This document shows, one piece after another, positions 18,313 through 25,690 of a stretch of DNA of 64,000 bases. The position numbers and the translations under genes are program-made. The notes beneath the pieces were generated by a model, which saw nothing but the letters and a program-made list of their open reading frames with translations, did no database searches and had not been told where the DNA came from. The stretch comes from JAFDBW01 sp963825575 (GTDB taxonomy: Bacteria; Desulfobacterota; Desulfuromonadia; Desulfuromonadales; BM103). The DNA is taken from positions 1 to 64,000 of the forward strand of contig CAWGUB010000009.1 in assembly GCA_963825575.1 (NCBI GenBank), written 5' to 3'. Within the stretch, counting starts at the first letter, position 1, and each line of letters starts with the position of its first letter.

Positions 18313-19215
18313 TTGGCAAACTTCATCATGATCGGCACCTTCGTGCTCATCGGCATCCTGTTCCGGCGTCTCAAGGCTTTCCCCGCCGAGACAGCACAGG
18401 TGCTGAACATGTTCGCGCTTTACGTCTCGCTGCCGGCAGTCATCCTGCTCAAGGTCCCGGCGCTCACCCTGACCAGCCAGAACGCCATCGCCGCCATAGT
18501 GCCATGGTGTATGCTGCTGCTTTCCGCCGTCATCATCCAGCTGCTGGCGAAACCGTGCGGGTGGTCCCGGCAGTCGACGGGAGCCCTGATGCTGATCGTG
18601 CCGATCGGCAACACCTCGTTCATGGGGGTGCCGATGGTCAACGCCTTCTTCGGCGAGGCCGGCATCCCGCACCTGATCCTCTACGACCAGATCGGCACCA
18701 TGCTGATCTTCGCCACCTACGGATCTATCATCCTGTCGATTTATACCGGTGAAAGCACCCGGATCAAAACCATTGCCCTGCGCGCCCTGCTCTTCCCGCC
18801 GACGACTGCCCTGCTGACAGGGCTGCTACTGCGCGGCTGGCCTTATCCGCAGGCCCTGACCACGGCGCTGGAAAACCTGGCTGGGGCCCTGACGCCGCTG
18901 GTCATGACGGCGATCGGCTACCAGATGACCCTGCGCCTGCGGCGGACCACCTTGAGTCCGCTCGGCACCGGACTCGCCATCAAACTGATTATCGCTCCAC
19001 TGGTTGCCCTGCTCGGCTGCCGCCTGCTCGGTTTCAACGGCCTCGCCGCCGAGATCGCCATTTTCGAGGCCGGCATGCCACCGATGGTCACCGCCAGTGC
19101 CTTGGCCGCAGCGGCCGGGCTCGGTGTCGAGCTGTCGATTGCCTTGGCCGGACTCGGCATCATCCTCGCCTTCGCCAGCCTGCCCCTGTTGTACGCCCTG
19201 ATCCAGTATTTTTAG
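18313..19215 (+). CDS. AEC-family (auxin efflux carrier) transporter
   Basis: An integral membrane protein with about ten hydrophobic segments over 300 aa. It matches the AEC/malonate-malate permease family: FVLIGILFRRLKAFP at the start, then NTSFMGVPMVNAFFGEAGIPHLILYDQIG, a conserved carrier loop, and FEAGMPPMVTASALAAAAGL in the second half. Bacterial members move dicarboxylates or other small anions, and some act in amino-acid export. The start is TTG at 18313 with GGAG seven bases upstream; an ATG five codons in is the alternative. It is the last core-like, GC-rich gene before the accessory region. Confidence 0.85.
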   Translation: MANFIMIGTFVLIGILFRRLKAFPAETAQVLNMFALYVSLPAVILLKVPALTLTSQNAIAAIVPWCMLLLSAVIIQLLAKPCGWSRQSTGALMLIVPIGNTSFMGVPMVNAFFGEAGIPHLILYDQIGTMLIFATYGSIILSIYTGESTRIKTIALRALLFPPTTALLTGLLLRGWPYPQALTTALENLAGALTPLVMTAIGYQMTLRLRRTTLSPLGTGLAIKLIIAPLVALLGCRLLGFNGLAAEIAIFEAGMPPMVTASALAAAAGLGVELSIALAGLGIILAFASLPLLYALIQYF

Positions 19216-19445
19216 GTAGCTCTTCAACAATATAAGAGGAAAGACCACCATGCTTTGGTTTGAACCCTTAACAAAGAGAATATTCCTAGATATCAGGAGT
19301 TTTGAGAATGGCTGTACTCGACTGATGCCTTCCTTACAGTTAAAATATGGGAGAGGTAAGACATGATTGTGCAGATTATCCTTGTAGCTTTGAAAATTAC
19401 GGCTTGAGAGTCTACGAAAATAATGGTGGTTTAATGGAGAGAATT
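19216..19445. other. left edge of the accessory region
   Basis: Base composition drops sharply after the AEC gene. A 38-codon open frame (19250-19366, MLWFEPLTKR...) with AGAGGAAAG upstream is present, but it has no recognisable family and is probably chance. No tRNA or integrase site is seen. Confidence 0.3.
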
Positions 19446-20585
19446 ATGCCGTCACGACGTTTAATATATTGCCTATCCCTTTTATTTGTCTTGCTTTCCT
19501 CCAGTGCCTGCGGCGAGTCAGCTGGTAATATGATTTACGGAAATGCAGGTTCAAAACTATTCGTAGAAAGTTTTGGGAGTTTCAATGAACCCTGGGCCAT
19601 GACCTTTTTGCCTGATGGGAACCTGCTGATCACCGAAAAACCCGGAACTCTGCTTCTGGTCAAGTTGGATGACCGCTCCAGGGTCCCTGTTTCAGGTGTG
19701 CCTGAGGTCGCCTACGGCGGGCAGGGCGGTCTGGGCGATATTATCCTTCATCCCCAATACAGTGAGAACCACTGGGTATATTTGTCGTACGCCGAGGAGA
19801 ATGCGACAGGGGAAAAGGGGGCCGTTGTTGCCCGGGCTAAATTCAACCACGAGTCTGCCAACCCAAAACTGGAGAATCTTCAAATCCTCTGGCATCAGAC
19901 TCCAAAAGTCTCAGGTAGTGGGCATTACTCGCACCGATTGGTATTCGGCCCTGACGGTAAACTCTTCATCACCTCCGGGGAACGGCAAAAGCAGGAGCCG
20001 GCCCAAAGCTGGACGCAGAACCTGGGCAAGATTATCAGGATAAACGCGGATGGATCTGTTCCCCCTGACAACCCATTTCAGGACAAGGGGGAACTGGCAA
20101 AAACTTTCTGGTCCCTGGGGCATCGCAATCTGCTTGGCATTGCCTTCGACCGACAGGGCTATTTGTGGTCTCACGAAATGGGTCCAAGGCACGGAGATGA
20201 ATTCAACCTTATCGTTGGCGGAGAAAATTACGGTTGGCCCATTGTCTCCTGGGGAGATCATTACTCTGGCATCCCCATTCCCGATCATGATACGCGCCCG
20301 GAATTTCATACCCCTGAGGTCTACTGGGTCCCGACTGTTGCACCGTCGGGTTTGGTAATATACGACGGCTCCATGTTTCCGGAATGGCAGAATAATGCCT
20401 TTATCGGCGGGCTCAGGTCAGAAGCACTAGTACGGATAAGGATTTCAGGTAAACAGGCCGCGGAGGTCGAGCGTTTCGACATGGGAAATCGGATTAGAGA
20501 GGTTGAGCAAGGGCCGAAAGGGGCAATATGGGTCCTTGAGGATAAAAAGGGCGGTCGACTGCTTCGGCTTACTTCTTCCCAATAA
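19446..20585 (+). CDS. PQQ-dependent sugar dehydrogenase-like beta-propeller protein
   Basis: A secreted six-bladed propeller of the soluble glucose dehydrogenase / YliI family. After a signal peptide (RRLIYCLSLLFVLLSSSACG) come SFNEPWAMTFLPDGNLLITEKPG, GGQGGLGDIILHPQY, VWSHE-like LWSHEMGPRHGDEFNLI and GGENYGWPIVSWGDHYSG, which are the conserved blade and PQQ/calcium loops. The frame is open to 19347. The ATG at 19446 has GGAGAG just upstream and gives a clean signal peptide; the ATG at 19434 is also possible. Members oxidise aldose sugars in the periplasm, but the true substrate is often unknown. A TCACGAC repeat starts right at its stop codon. Confidence 0.82.
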   Translation: MPSRRLIYCLSLLFVLLSSSACGESAGNMIYGNAGSKLFVESFGSFNEPWAMTFLPDGNLLITEKPGTLLLVKLDDRSRVPVSGVPEVAYGGQGGLGDIILHPQYSENHWVYLSYAEENATGEKGAVVARAKFNHESANPKLENLQILWHQTPKVSGSGHYSHRLVFGPDGKLFITSGERQKQEPAQSWTQNLGKIIRINADGSVPPDNPFQDKGELAKTFWSLGHRNLLGIAFDRQGYLWSHEMGPRHGDEFNLIVGGENYGWPIVSWGDHYSGIPIPDHDTRPEFHTPEVYWVPTVAPSGLVIYDGSMFPEWQNNAFIGGLRSEALVRIRISGKQAAEVERFDMGNRIREVEQGPKGAIWVLEDKKGGRLLRLTSSQ

Positions 20586-20635
20586 TCACGACTTCTGAGA
20601 CGAAAAACGGCTTCTTATTGATAGAGGTATTCAGT
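20586..20635 (+). repeat. TCACGAC module, copy 1
   Basis: TCACGACTTCTGAGACGAAA and TTATTGATAGAGGTATTCAG occur within this stretch. It begins directly at the stop codon of the sugar dehydrogenase gene. Related stretches follow other accessory genes at 33651, 34394, 35472, 37166 and 38421, all on the plus strand. Confidence 0.75.
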
Positions 20636-20739
20636 AAGCTCTTTAATCCACAAAACTATGACCAACTGGATCTATCCCTTGGTGGGCTTTCACATTTGGT
20701 GTTTTAAAAAATTCCCGATGGAAAACATGGAGGGCATCT

Positions 20740-21525
20740 ATGTTGAGAATAATACTGCCAGGGTTAGTCTTCCTGCTCACTATGCTTTCTCAAGCCTTCG
20801 CTCAAACCTCTGAGAAGGTTGTCGACATTCCAACGCGCACTGGTATTACGCAACGGATGCTTGTCCTTTCGCCGCCCGATCCAAAAGCTGTGGTGGTCTT
20901 GCTCCCTGGTGGTCATGGTGGCCTTCAAATACAATCAGACGGCTCTATGAGATGGGGACAAGGCAACTTCGTCGTGAGAACTCGCCAACTGTTCGCTAAT
21001 GAAGGATTGGCGGTTGCCGTCATCGATGCCCCATCAGATCGACAATCCTCTCCTTTCCTTAATCGCTTTCGTCAAAAACCCGAGCATGCCGCGGATATCA
21101 AGGCCGTCATAGCATGGCTAAGAGAGACCGTAAAAGTCCCTGTCTGGCTGGTTGGAACCAGTCGCGGTACGCAGTCCGTAGGATACGTTGCGACTGTGCT
21201 AACTGGCCCAGAAGGCCCAGATGGAATCGTTCTGAGTTCAACGATCCTTTCTGCTGACAAAGGTCGTCCAGTGACAGTCATGCCATTGGAAAAGGTTAAA
21301 ATCCCAGTGCTCGTTGTTCACCATGAACACGATGGGTGCAGGTTCTGCTCATTTTCGGACGTCCCCACATTAATGAACAAACTTGTCAATGCTCCACGTA
21401 GTCAGTTGTTGCCATTCACTGGGGGCGTGAGTAAAGGAGACCCTTGCGAAGCGTTTGCATTTCATGGTTTCAACGGGATCGAGCAGAACGTGATCCAACA
21501 AACCACTGATTGGATATTAAAGTAA
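20740..21525 (+). CDS. secreted alpha/beta hydrolase
   Basis: A 261-aa protein with a Sec signal peptide (MLRIILPGLVFLLTMLSQAFAQ) and an alpha/beta-hydrolase fold. The nucleophile elbow is VWLVGTSRGTQSVGYVA (Ser in GTSRG). The oxyanion region is VVVLLPGGHGG. The acid is probably in VVHHEHDGCRFC, and the late histidine is in FAFHGFNGIE. A cysteine pair (CRFC) and a later cysteine (DPCEAF) suggest a disulfide. The substrate is not predictable; it could be an esterase or dienelactone-hydrolase-like enzyme. It stands alone between repeats. The ribosome site is GGAGG about six bases before the ATG. Confidence 0.72.
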   Translation: MLRIILPGLVFLLTMLSQAFAQTSEKVVDIPTRTGITQRMLVLSPPDPKAVVVLLPGGHGGLQIQSDGSMRWGQGNFVVRTRQLFANEGLAVAVIDAPSDRQSSPFLNRFRQKPEHAADIKAVIAWLRETVKVPVWLVGTSRGTQSVGYVATVLTGPEGPDGIVLSSTILSADKGRPVTVMPLEKVKIPVLVVHHEHDGCRFCSFSDVPTLMNKLVNAPRSQLLPFTGGVSKGDPCEAFAFHGFNGIEQNVIQQTTDWILK

Positions 21526-21677
21526 TGACAACAAAGGACAAATTTGCCATAAGCCTAGCTTACTCAGGGTTTTGCTTTATGTTGGGATAGACGAGAGTCA
21601 GGCAACCTGAATATAAATAAGGTTCCAATACTATTATTACGGAGTCTCAGCAATCACGGGTCATAAGAGGAAAAACT

Positions 21678-21989
21678 GTGGGCGAAAAACTCTACGACCA
21701 GATCTACCAACTATTAAGGCGAGTACCAGTCGGGCACGTAACCACCTACGGCGCAATAGCTAATCAGATCGGATGTACAGCTCGTACAGTTGGATTTGCT
21801 ATGGCCGCACTGCCAAAGGGGAACGATGTTCCCTGGCATCGAATTGTAAACTATCAGGGAAGAATCAGTCCACGATCGAACGGCCACGGCAGCTTGGTAC
21901 AGGAAAAAATATTAACCACCGAAGGCATTGTCTTTAACGCCGATGGCCGGATCGATTTAAAACTATACGCATGGAATTTCATGAGGTAA
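21678..21989 (+). CDS. alkyltransferase-like protein (ATL), MGMT fold without catalytic Cys
   Basis: A 103-aa protein matching the DNA-binding domain of O6-alkylguanine-DNA methyltransferase. It has VPVGHVTTYGAIANQIGCTARTVGFAMAALP (helix-turn-helix with the arginine finger) and then VPWHRIVNYQGRIS. The active-site PCHR of MGMT is PWHR here, with Trp53, as in ATL proteins such as E. coli YbaZ. ATLs bind and flip O6-alkylguanine without repairing it and recruit nucleotide excision repair. The start is GTG with AAGAGG about nine bases upstream. It is a free-standing accessory gene, followed by a repeat that includes a terminator. Confidence 0.9.
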   Translation: MGEKLYDQIYQLLRRVPVGHVTTYGAIANQIGCTARTVGFAMAALPKGNDVPWHRIVNYQGRISPRSNGHGSLVQEKILTTEGIVFNADGRIDLKLYAWNFMR

Positions 21990-22017
21990 CTGTCATCTTG
22001 GTCCGTTATTCTGATAA

Positions 22018-22100
22018 GTCACTATTCATAAAACACGAAAGCCCTCAATCTTGTGATCGGGGGTTTTTTTACATTGCAGGCCCCCTGTGTCAGCATAGTT
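22018..22100 (+). repeat. TCAC-type repeat with terminator, paralogous to 35077
   Basis: TCACTATTCATAAAACACGA leads into a hairpin (AAAGCCCTCAATC-TTGT-GATCGGGGG, 22038-22063) with a run of seven T. Then comes TTACATTGCAGG. The same module recurs at 35077-35140 with a TTCG loop. It should terminate the ATL gene. The rest of the gap to 22435 holds a 21-codon frame (22138-22203) behind GGAGAGGAG that I do not trust, and nothing else I can name. Confidence 0.75.
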
Positions 22101-22435
22101 GTCGCCTCAAATAAATAAGGAGAGGAGACAACCCGCCATGCCAACGAGATATTCCCCTGCCAGAGATTTTGTTGATTCCCCCGACCTATCACTGCTGACA
22201 TAAGCAGCATCCGTGACGGTCTCTCGAAATGCATTCTCCTGCAAGTACGGTACAATTTCCTTGGGTTGACCTGGTTGACTGATGCCAAGTATCTTTTAAT
22301 CAGAATCAAGGCTTCACTGTGGTGTCGCTTGTGAGAAAAAATCCGCTGCCCCGCAGAACGATTTCTTCAAGCATGCCATGGGATGCCCTATCGTTGACAG
22401 GCTGATATCGCATGTTTATCAAAGAAACTCTCTTC

Positions 22436-23134
22436 ATGTATTCGAAAAAGATATTGTTGGTCGATGACGACAGCCGTCAACTGGCTGTCGCCGAGGACTG
22501 TTTCAGGCGTGAACAGGTCGAAATCATCACGGCCGAAGATGGGTTGCAAGCCGTGACCGCGACCCGTATGGAGAAGCCCGACCTGGTCTTGATGGATCTT
22601 TACATGCCGGATGGTGACGGCGATCTCGCCTGCAGGGAGATCAAGCATGACCCCAGCTTGAAGTTCACTCCCATCGTCATGATGACGGAAGGTGCAGCAC
22701 CGGAAGACGTGGAGCATTGTTTCGCGGCCGGTTGCGACGACGTCATCCACAAGCCGCTGACCAGGACCGCCTTGCTGGATGTCAGCAAAAGACTTGTCAA
22801 GTTCCCGGGGTGGTCGGGGAAGAGGGCACCGATCAAGGCTCCAGTCAAGCCGACCAGCGAGACGCTTCGCTCCTCGGCGATGACCCTGGCAGACATTTCC
22901 GTCGGCGGGGTCTTCATGGAGACCGACGACCTGCTGCCGGTGGGAGCCGAACTGAACTTTCAGTTCCAGTTGAACCCGGAACGCCAGCTTTCCTGCAGGG
23001 GGAGGGTTGCCTGGGTCAAGGGGGGAGATGAGCAGCGCAAGGCCTCTGCCTCGACAGGCATGGGGGTTGAATTTATCGATATCAAGAAGCTGGACATTCT
23101 TTCCATCCAGGCGTGGGTGGCCACGAGCCTGTAA
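22436..23134 (+). CDS. receiver-PilZ domain response regulator
   Basis: A two-domain signalling protein. Residues 1-120 form a CheY-like receiver: acidic DDD at 10-12, phospho-acceptor Asp54 in LVLMDLYMPDG, Thr84, and Lys106 in HKPLTR. Residues ~125-230 are a PilZ-type domain of the TIGR02266 kind, with LADISVGGVFMETDDLLPVG, LNFQFQLNPERQLSCRGRVAWV and GMGVEFI; the first RxxxR of c-di-GMP binders is not obvious. Such proteins link phosphorylation to motility or surface traits. I start at the ATG at 22436 (MYSKKILLVDDD). An ATG at 22412 would add eight residues. No kinase is directly adjacent. Confidence 0.82.
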   Translation: MYSKKILLVDDDSRQLAVAEDCFRREQVEIITAEDGLQAVTATRMEKPDLVLMDLYMPDGDGDLACREIKHDPSLKFTPIVMMTEGAAPEDVEHCFAAGCDDVIHKPLTRTALLDVSKRLVKFPGWSGKRAPIKAPVKPTSETLRSSAMTLADISVGGVFMETDDLLPVGAELNFQFQLNPERQLSCRGRVAWVKGGDEQRKASASTGMGVEFIDIKKLDILSIQAWVATSL

Positions 23135-23200
23135 GATGCCGCAGGGAAGCCCCCTCCGTGTCCCGCCCACGCCGAGCCGGTCCGGCTTCCCAATCCTCTA

Positions 23201-23389
23201 GCCGCTTTGCTTAACACAGATGTAAAGGTTGATGTCTATTTCGGCCCCGAAGCACCTGAGGGTAAGGAGAGCGATTGGGTGCAAACTCTCCCTGGGTGGG
23301 GATGGTTCATGATTTTGTGCTTGTATAGGCCTCTCGAGCTATGGTTCGACAAAACTTGGCGCCCCGGTGAAAATGAATTGATTAACTAA
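23201..23389 (+). pseudogene. C-terminal remnant of a DUF1254/DUF1214-family protein
   Basis: The frame reads NTDVKVDVYFGPEAPEGKES, then WVQTLPGWGWFMILCLYRPL and FDKTWRPGE. This is the conserved tail of DUF1214 proteins, whose full length is usually over 300 aa. Nothing upstream continues the homology. It is therefore a 5'-truncated relic of about 60 codons, probably left when the accessory region was rearranged. Confidence 0.75.
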
Positions 23390-23500
23390 CGACGATAAAC
23401 AATTAGATAATTCGTAATCCAAGCAAATAAGTGCCAGTCAAATCCCATAAATGTGGGCCGGTTTAAAAAAGAACCGGCCCGTTTCTTTTCTTTTTTATCA

Positions 23501-23577
23501 GGGATACTAAGAATTTCGCATTTCAGCCAATCTGAGCATGTCAAACAATGTAGTAGTATAAATAAGACGCACTTCAA
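23501..23577 (+). repeat. CAGTAAGAATTTCGCATTTC module, copy 1
   Basis: CTAAGAATTTCGCATTTCAG, a variable centre, then CAAACAATGTAGTAGTATAA and ATAAGACG. Copies occur at 33686, 35744 and 37243, with a weaker one at 30272, all in plus orientation. Confidence 0.75.
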
Positions 23578-23590
23578 CCTTCCTCAAAAT

Positions 23591-23626
23591 AAAGGCCACC
23601 TGGGATCATCATCGGGTGGCCTTTTG
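23591..23626. terminator. bidirectional terminator, GGCCACC/GGGTGGCC hairpin
   Basis: AAAGGCCACC pairs with GGGTGGCCTTTT and has T or A runs on both sides. It lies just past the stop of the recombinase pseudogene. Close relatives of the same hairpin occur at 35529-35557 and 38484-38512. Confidence 0.75.
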
Positions 23627-23627
23627 T

Positions 23628-24201
23628 TCATGCTGACAATGCCTGCCTGTTCTCATAGTAGAGTCGATAAACAGATGATGTACTGATGCCATATAACTCT
23701 GCAATCTCTCTTTTGCTTAACCCTGGAGCTTCATAGTCGCGAATCAATGCCTGAATCTCGTCAGCTGACAACTTTGGCTTTGCACCAAAAACAACTCCTC
23801 GCTCCTTGGCTTTTTGGCGACCTTCCAGAGAACGTTCGGTAATCAACCCCCTTTCAAATTCACCAATCGAAGCCAGGATATTGAATTGCAGTTTGCCGTA
23901 GATGGTCGTGGTATCAATCCCCTGGTCCAGCACAACAAGATCGACTTTTTTCTCCTCAAGCAGTTGAATGATGTTGGACAGGTCCACGACTGATCGAGCC
24001 AGACGATCCAGTTTAGTGACGACGAAAACATCTTCCTCTCTTACAAAGTCGAGTGCATTTTTCAACTCAGGCCGATTCTTTGTTGAACTGGCCGAAGCCT
24101 TCTCTCGATAGATTCGGTCACAGTCTGCCAGGTGATCCGGCTGAACATCCAAGCTTCTGACCGACGGTGCTGACCCTTGCATAGCCAACTCTCATGCCCA
24201 T
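23628..24201 (-). pseudogene. resolvase/invertase-type serine recombinase, frameshifted
   Basis: A small serine recombinase of the Tn3-resolvase/invertase family. Starting at the ATG at 24201 (GGAGG upstream) the frame reads MGMRVGYARVSTVGQ, with the catalytic serine. It then breaks near 24155 and would stop soon after. The rest follows in another frame: LDVQPDHLADCDRIYREKAS, VTKLDRLARS, GELQFN-like KLQFNILASIGEFERGLITERS and a C-terminal helix-turn-helix (LSKREIAELYGISTSSVYRLY). Removing one A in CAGAAGCTTGG restores the full ~190-aa protein. As written, the catalytic serine is cut off from the DNA-binding part, so it is probably inactive. Confidence 0.85.
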
Positions 24202-24342
24202 GATGACCTCCCATAGATAGCTGTTTATTCTTGATCCATAGAAGTTGGTGAAGTAGTATAAATTTATAACCATCCCTTAAAATAGTACCAGCAATAATGA
24301 GACTCCTTGGCATAATGTAACGTCACATGGAGGACTCATCGC

Positions 24343-24611
24343 ATGCGTAAATCGAAGTTCAGTGAAGCACAGACCATCAGGATACTGAAGGAAGCCGAGA
24401 CCGGTAAATCGATCCGGGAGATCTGTCGTGAACATGGGATTTCCAGTCGCAACGTTTCTATCGCTGGCAATCGCTTTACGGTGGGATGGAGGTGTCGGAG
24501 TTGGCTCGTTTGAAAGAGCTTGAGCAAGAGAATCGACGTCTCAAACAAATGTTTGCAGACACCAGCCTTGAGAATAAGATTCTGAAGGAGATTATCGAAA
24601 AAAAGCTCTGA
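24343..24611 (+). pseudogene. IS3 transposase OrfA, frameshifted
   Basis: The N-terminal DNA-binding part of the transposase. It starts MRKSKFSEAQTIRILKEAET with GGAGG nine bases upstream. The helix-turn-helix is SIREICREHGISS. The frame then breaks near 24448; after the break FYRWQSLYGGMEVSELARLK and a leucine-rich coiled coil (ELEQENRRLKQMFADTSLEN) resume in the correct frame to a TGA at 24609. About eight bases lie where six or nine are expected. The A7G run at 24598-24605 (A-AAA-AAG) is the programmed -1 frameshift site that joins OrfA to OrfB. Confidence 0.82.
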
Positions 24612-25426
24612 CGCCGTCGGAAAAGCGGGAACTGGTCGATTATGCCAAAGAATCGTTGGGGGTCAGCACAAGAATTGCCTGCCGGGCTTTACACTTAAGT
24701 CGTACAGTCTATCGTTACCGGCCGGACCTGACGAGAGACGACCCGGTGATTGAGGTGTTGTTGAAGTTGGCTGATCAGTACCCCCGATATGGATTTGGCA
24801 AGGTGTTCCCGATCATCCGTCGGCGCGGCTACAACTGGAACCATAAGCGTGTTCATCGCATCTATTGCGAACTGAACTTGAATATACGCCGCAAAGGGAA
24901 GAAACGCTTACCGAGTCGCAATCCTGATCCACTGAGCGTCCCTGAGAGTATCAATCAATGCTGGAGCGCAGACTTCATGAGCGATGCTCTCTGGTGTGGG
25001 AGACGCTTCCGGACGTTTAACCTGGTCGACGATTACAACCGGGAAGTTTTGACCATTGAAGTGGCCCGGAGTCTGACCGCTGATCGAGTGGTGGTCGCTC
25101 TGGACCGTGTTGCCACTTGGCGTGGTTATCCTCAAAAGCTGAGACTCGACAACGGCCCTGAGTTAACAAGTATCCGGTTGGCTGACTGGGCAGAGCAGCA
25201 TGGCGTCAGGTTGGAGTTCATCAAGCCAGGTCGTCCAATGCAGAATGGATTCATTGAGCGATTCAACCGAACCTATCGAACCGAAGTCTTGGACATGTTC
25301 GTGTTCAAACAATTGAAAGAGGTGCAGGAGATCACGGAGAGTTGGGTCACAGAATATAACGAGGAGCGACCTCACGAGTCACTTGGCAACCTAACCCCGA
25401 AAGAGTATCTAGCCGTCAACCAATAG
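24599..25426 (+). CDS. IS3 transposase OrfB (DDE integrase core)
   Basis: The catalytic half of the IS3 transposase, normally made as an OrfAB fusion by -1 slippage on A-AAA-AAG. The frame is open from the slip site (KKALTPSEKRELVDYAKESLG). The HTH_21-like segment is RYGFGKVFPIIRRRGYNWNHKRVHRIY. The DDE residues are in QCWSADFMSD (first Asp), LRLDNGPELTS (second Asp) and NGFIERFNRTYR (Glu). The C-terminus YNEERPHESLGNLTPKEY is a strong IS3 mark. This half is intact, but the upstream orfA break would prevent normal fusion expression. Confidence 0.9.
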   Translation, partial: KKALTPSEKRELVDYAKESLGVSTRIACRALHLSRTVYRYRPDLTRDDPVIEVLLKLADQYPRYGFGKVFPIIRRRGYNWNHKRVHRIYCELNLNIRRKGKKRLPSRNPDPLSVPESINQCWSADFMSDALWCGRRFRTFNLVDDYNREVLTIEVARSLTADRVVVALDRVATWRGYPQKLRLDNGPELTSIRLADWAEQHGVRLEFIKPGRPMQNGFIERFNRTYRTEVLDMFVFKQLKEVQEITESWVTEYNEERPHESLGNLTPKEYLAVNQ

Positions 25427-25690
25427 CTGGATTTGTCTCATAATGGTTGGTATCAGGATATTCGGGACACCAGCCGCAAATCAGCCGGTTTTGACCCGCT
25501 GGGGTTGCTGGCACAACTTTCGAGACACCTTCGCTTTTGACGTTCCCGATCAATTACCGTATATTGGCGATGTCTTATATTGCTTGATTTCTGAAAATTA
25601 CCAGGGGGCAGATGAAGAGAGATCACAGACGATTCACCGGACCAGGGTATATTATTTCTTTGTGCTTAGCTCCTAAGTTGTGGAAGAGCA

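Larger units (their letters stand above)
24298..25440 (+). mobile_element. IS3-family insertion sequence (IS407-like), degenerate
   Basis: The ends are TGAGACTCC... on the left and ...GGATTTGTCTCA on the right, giving short terminal inverted repeats (TGAGAC). The flanks carry a 3-bp direct repeat, TAA at 24295-24297 and 25441-25443. The 1143-bp element contains orfA and orfB in the usual IS3 arrangement with an A-run slippery site. A frameshift in orfA suggests it can no longer move. It landed next to a truncated histidine kinase gene. Confidence 0.85.

Noticed and set aside
22138..22203. 21-codon frame with GGAGAGGAG upstream
   Set aside because: The spacing is long, the peptide has no recognisable feature and it lies in repeat-derived DNA.
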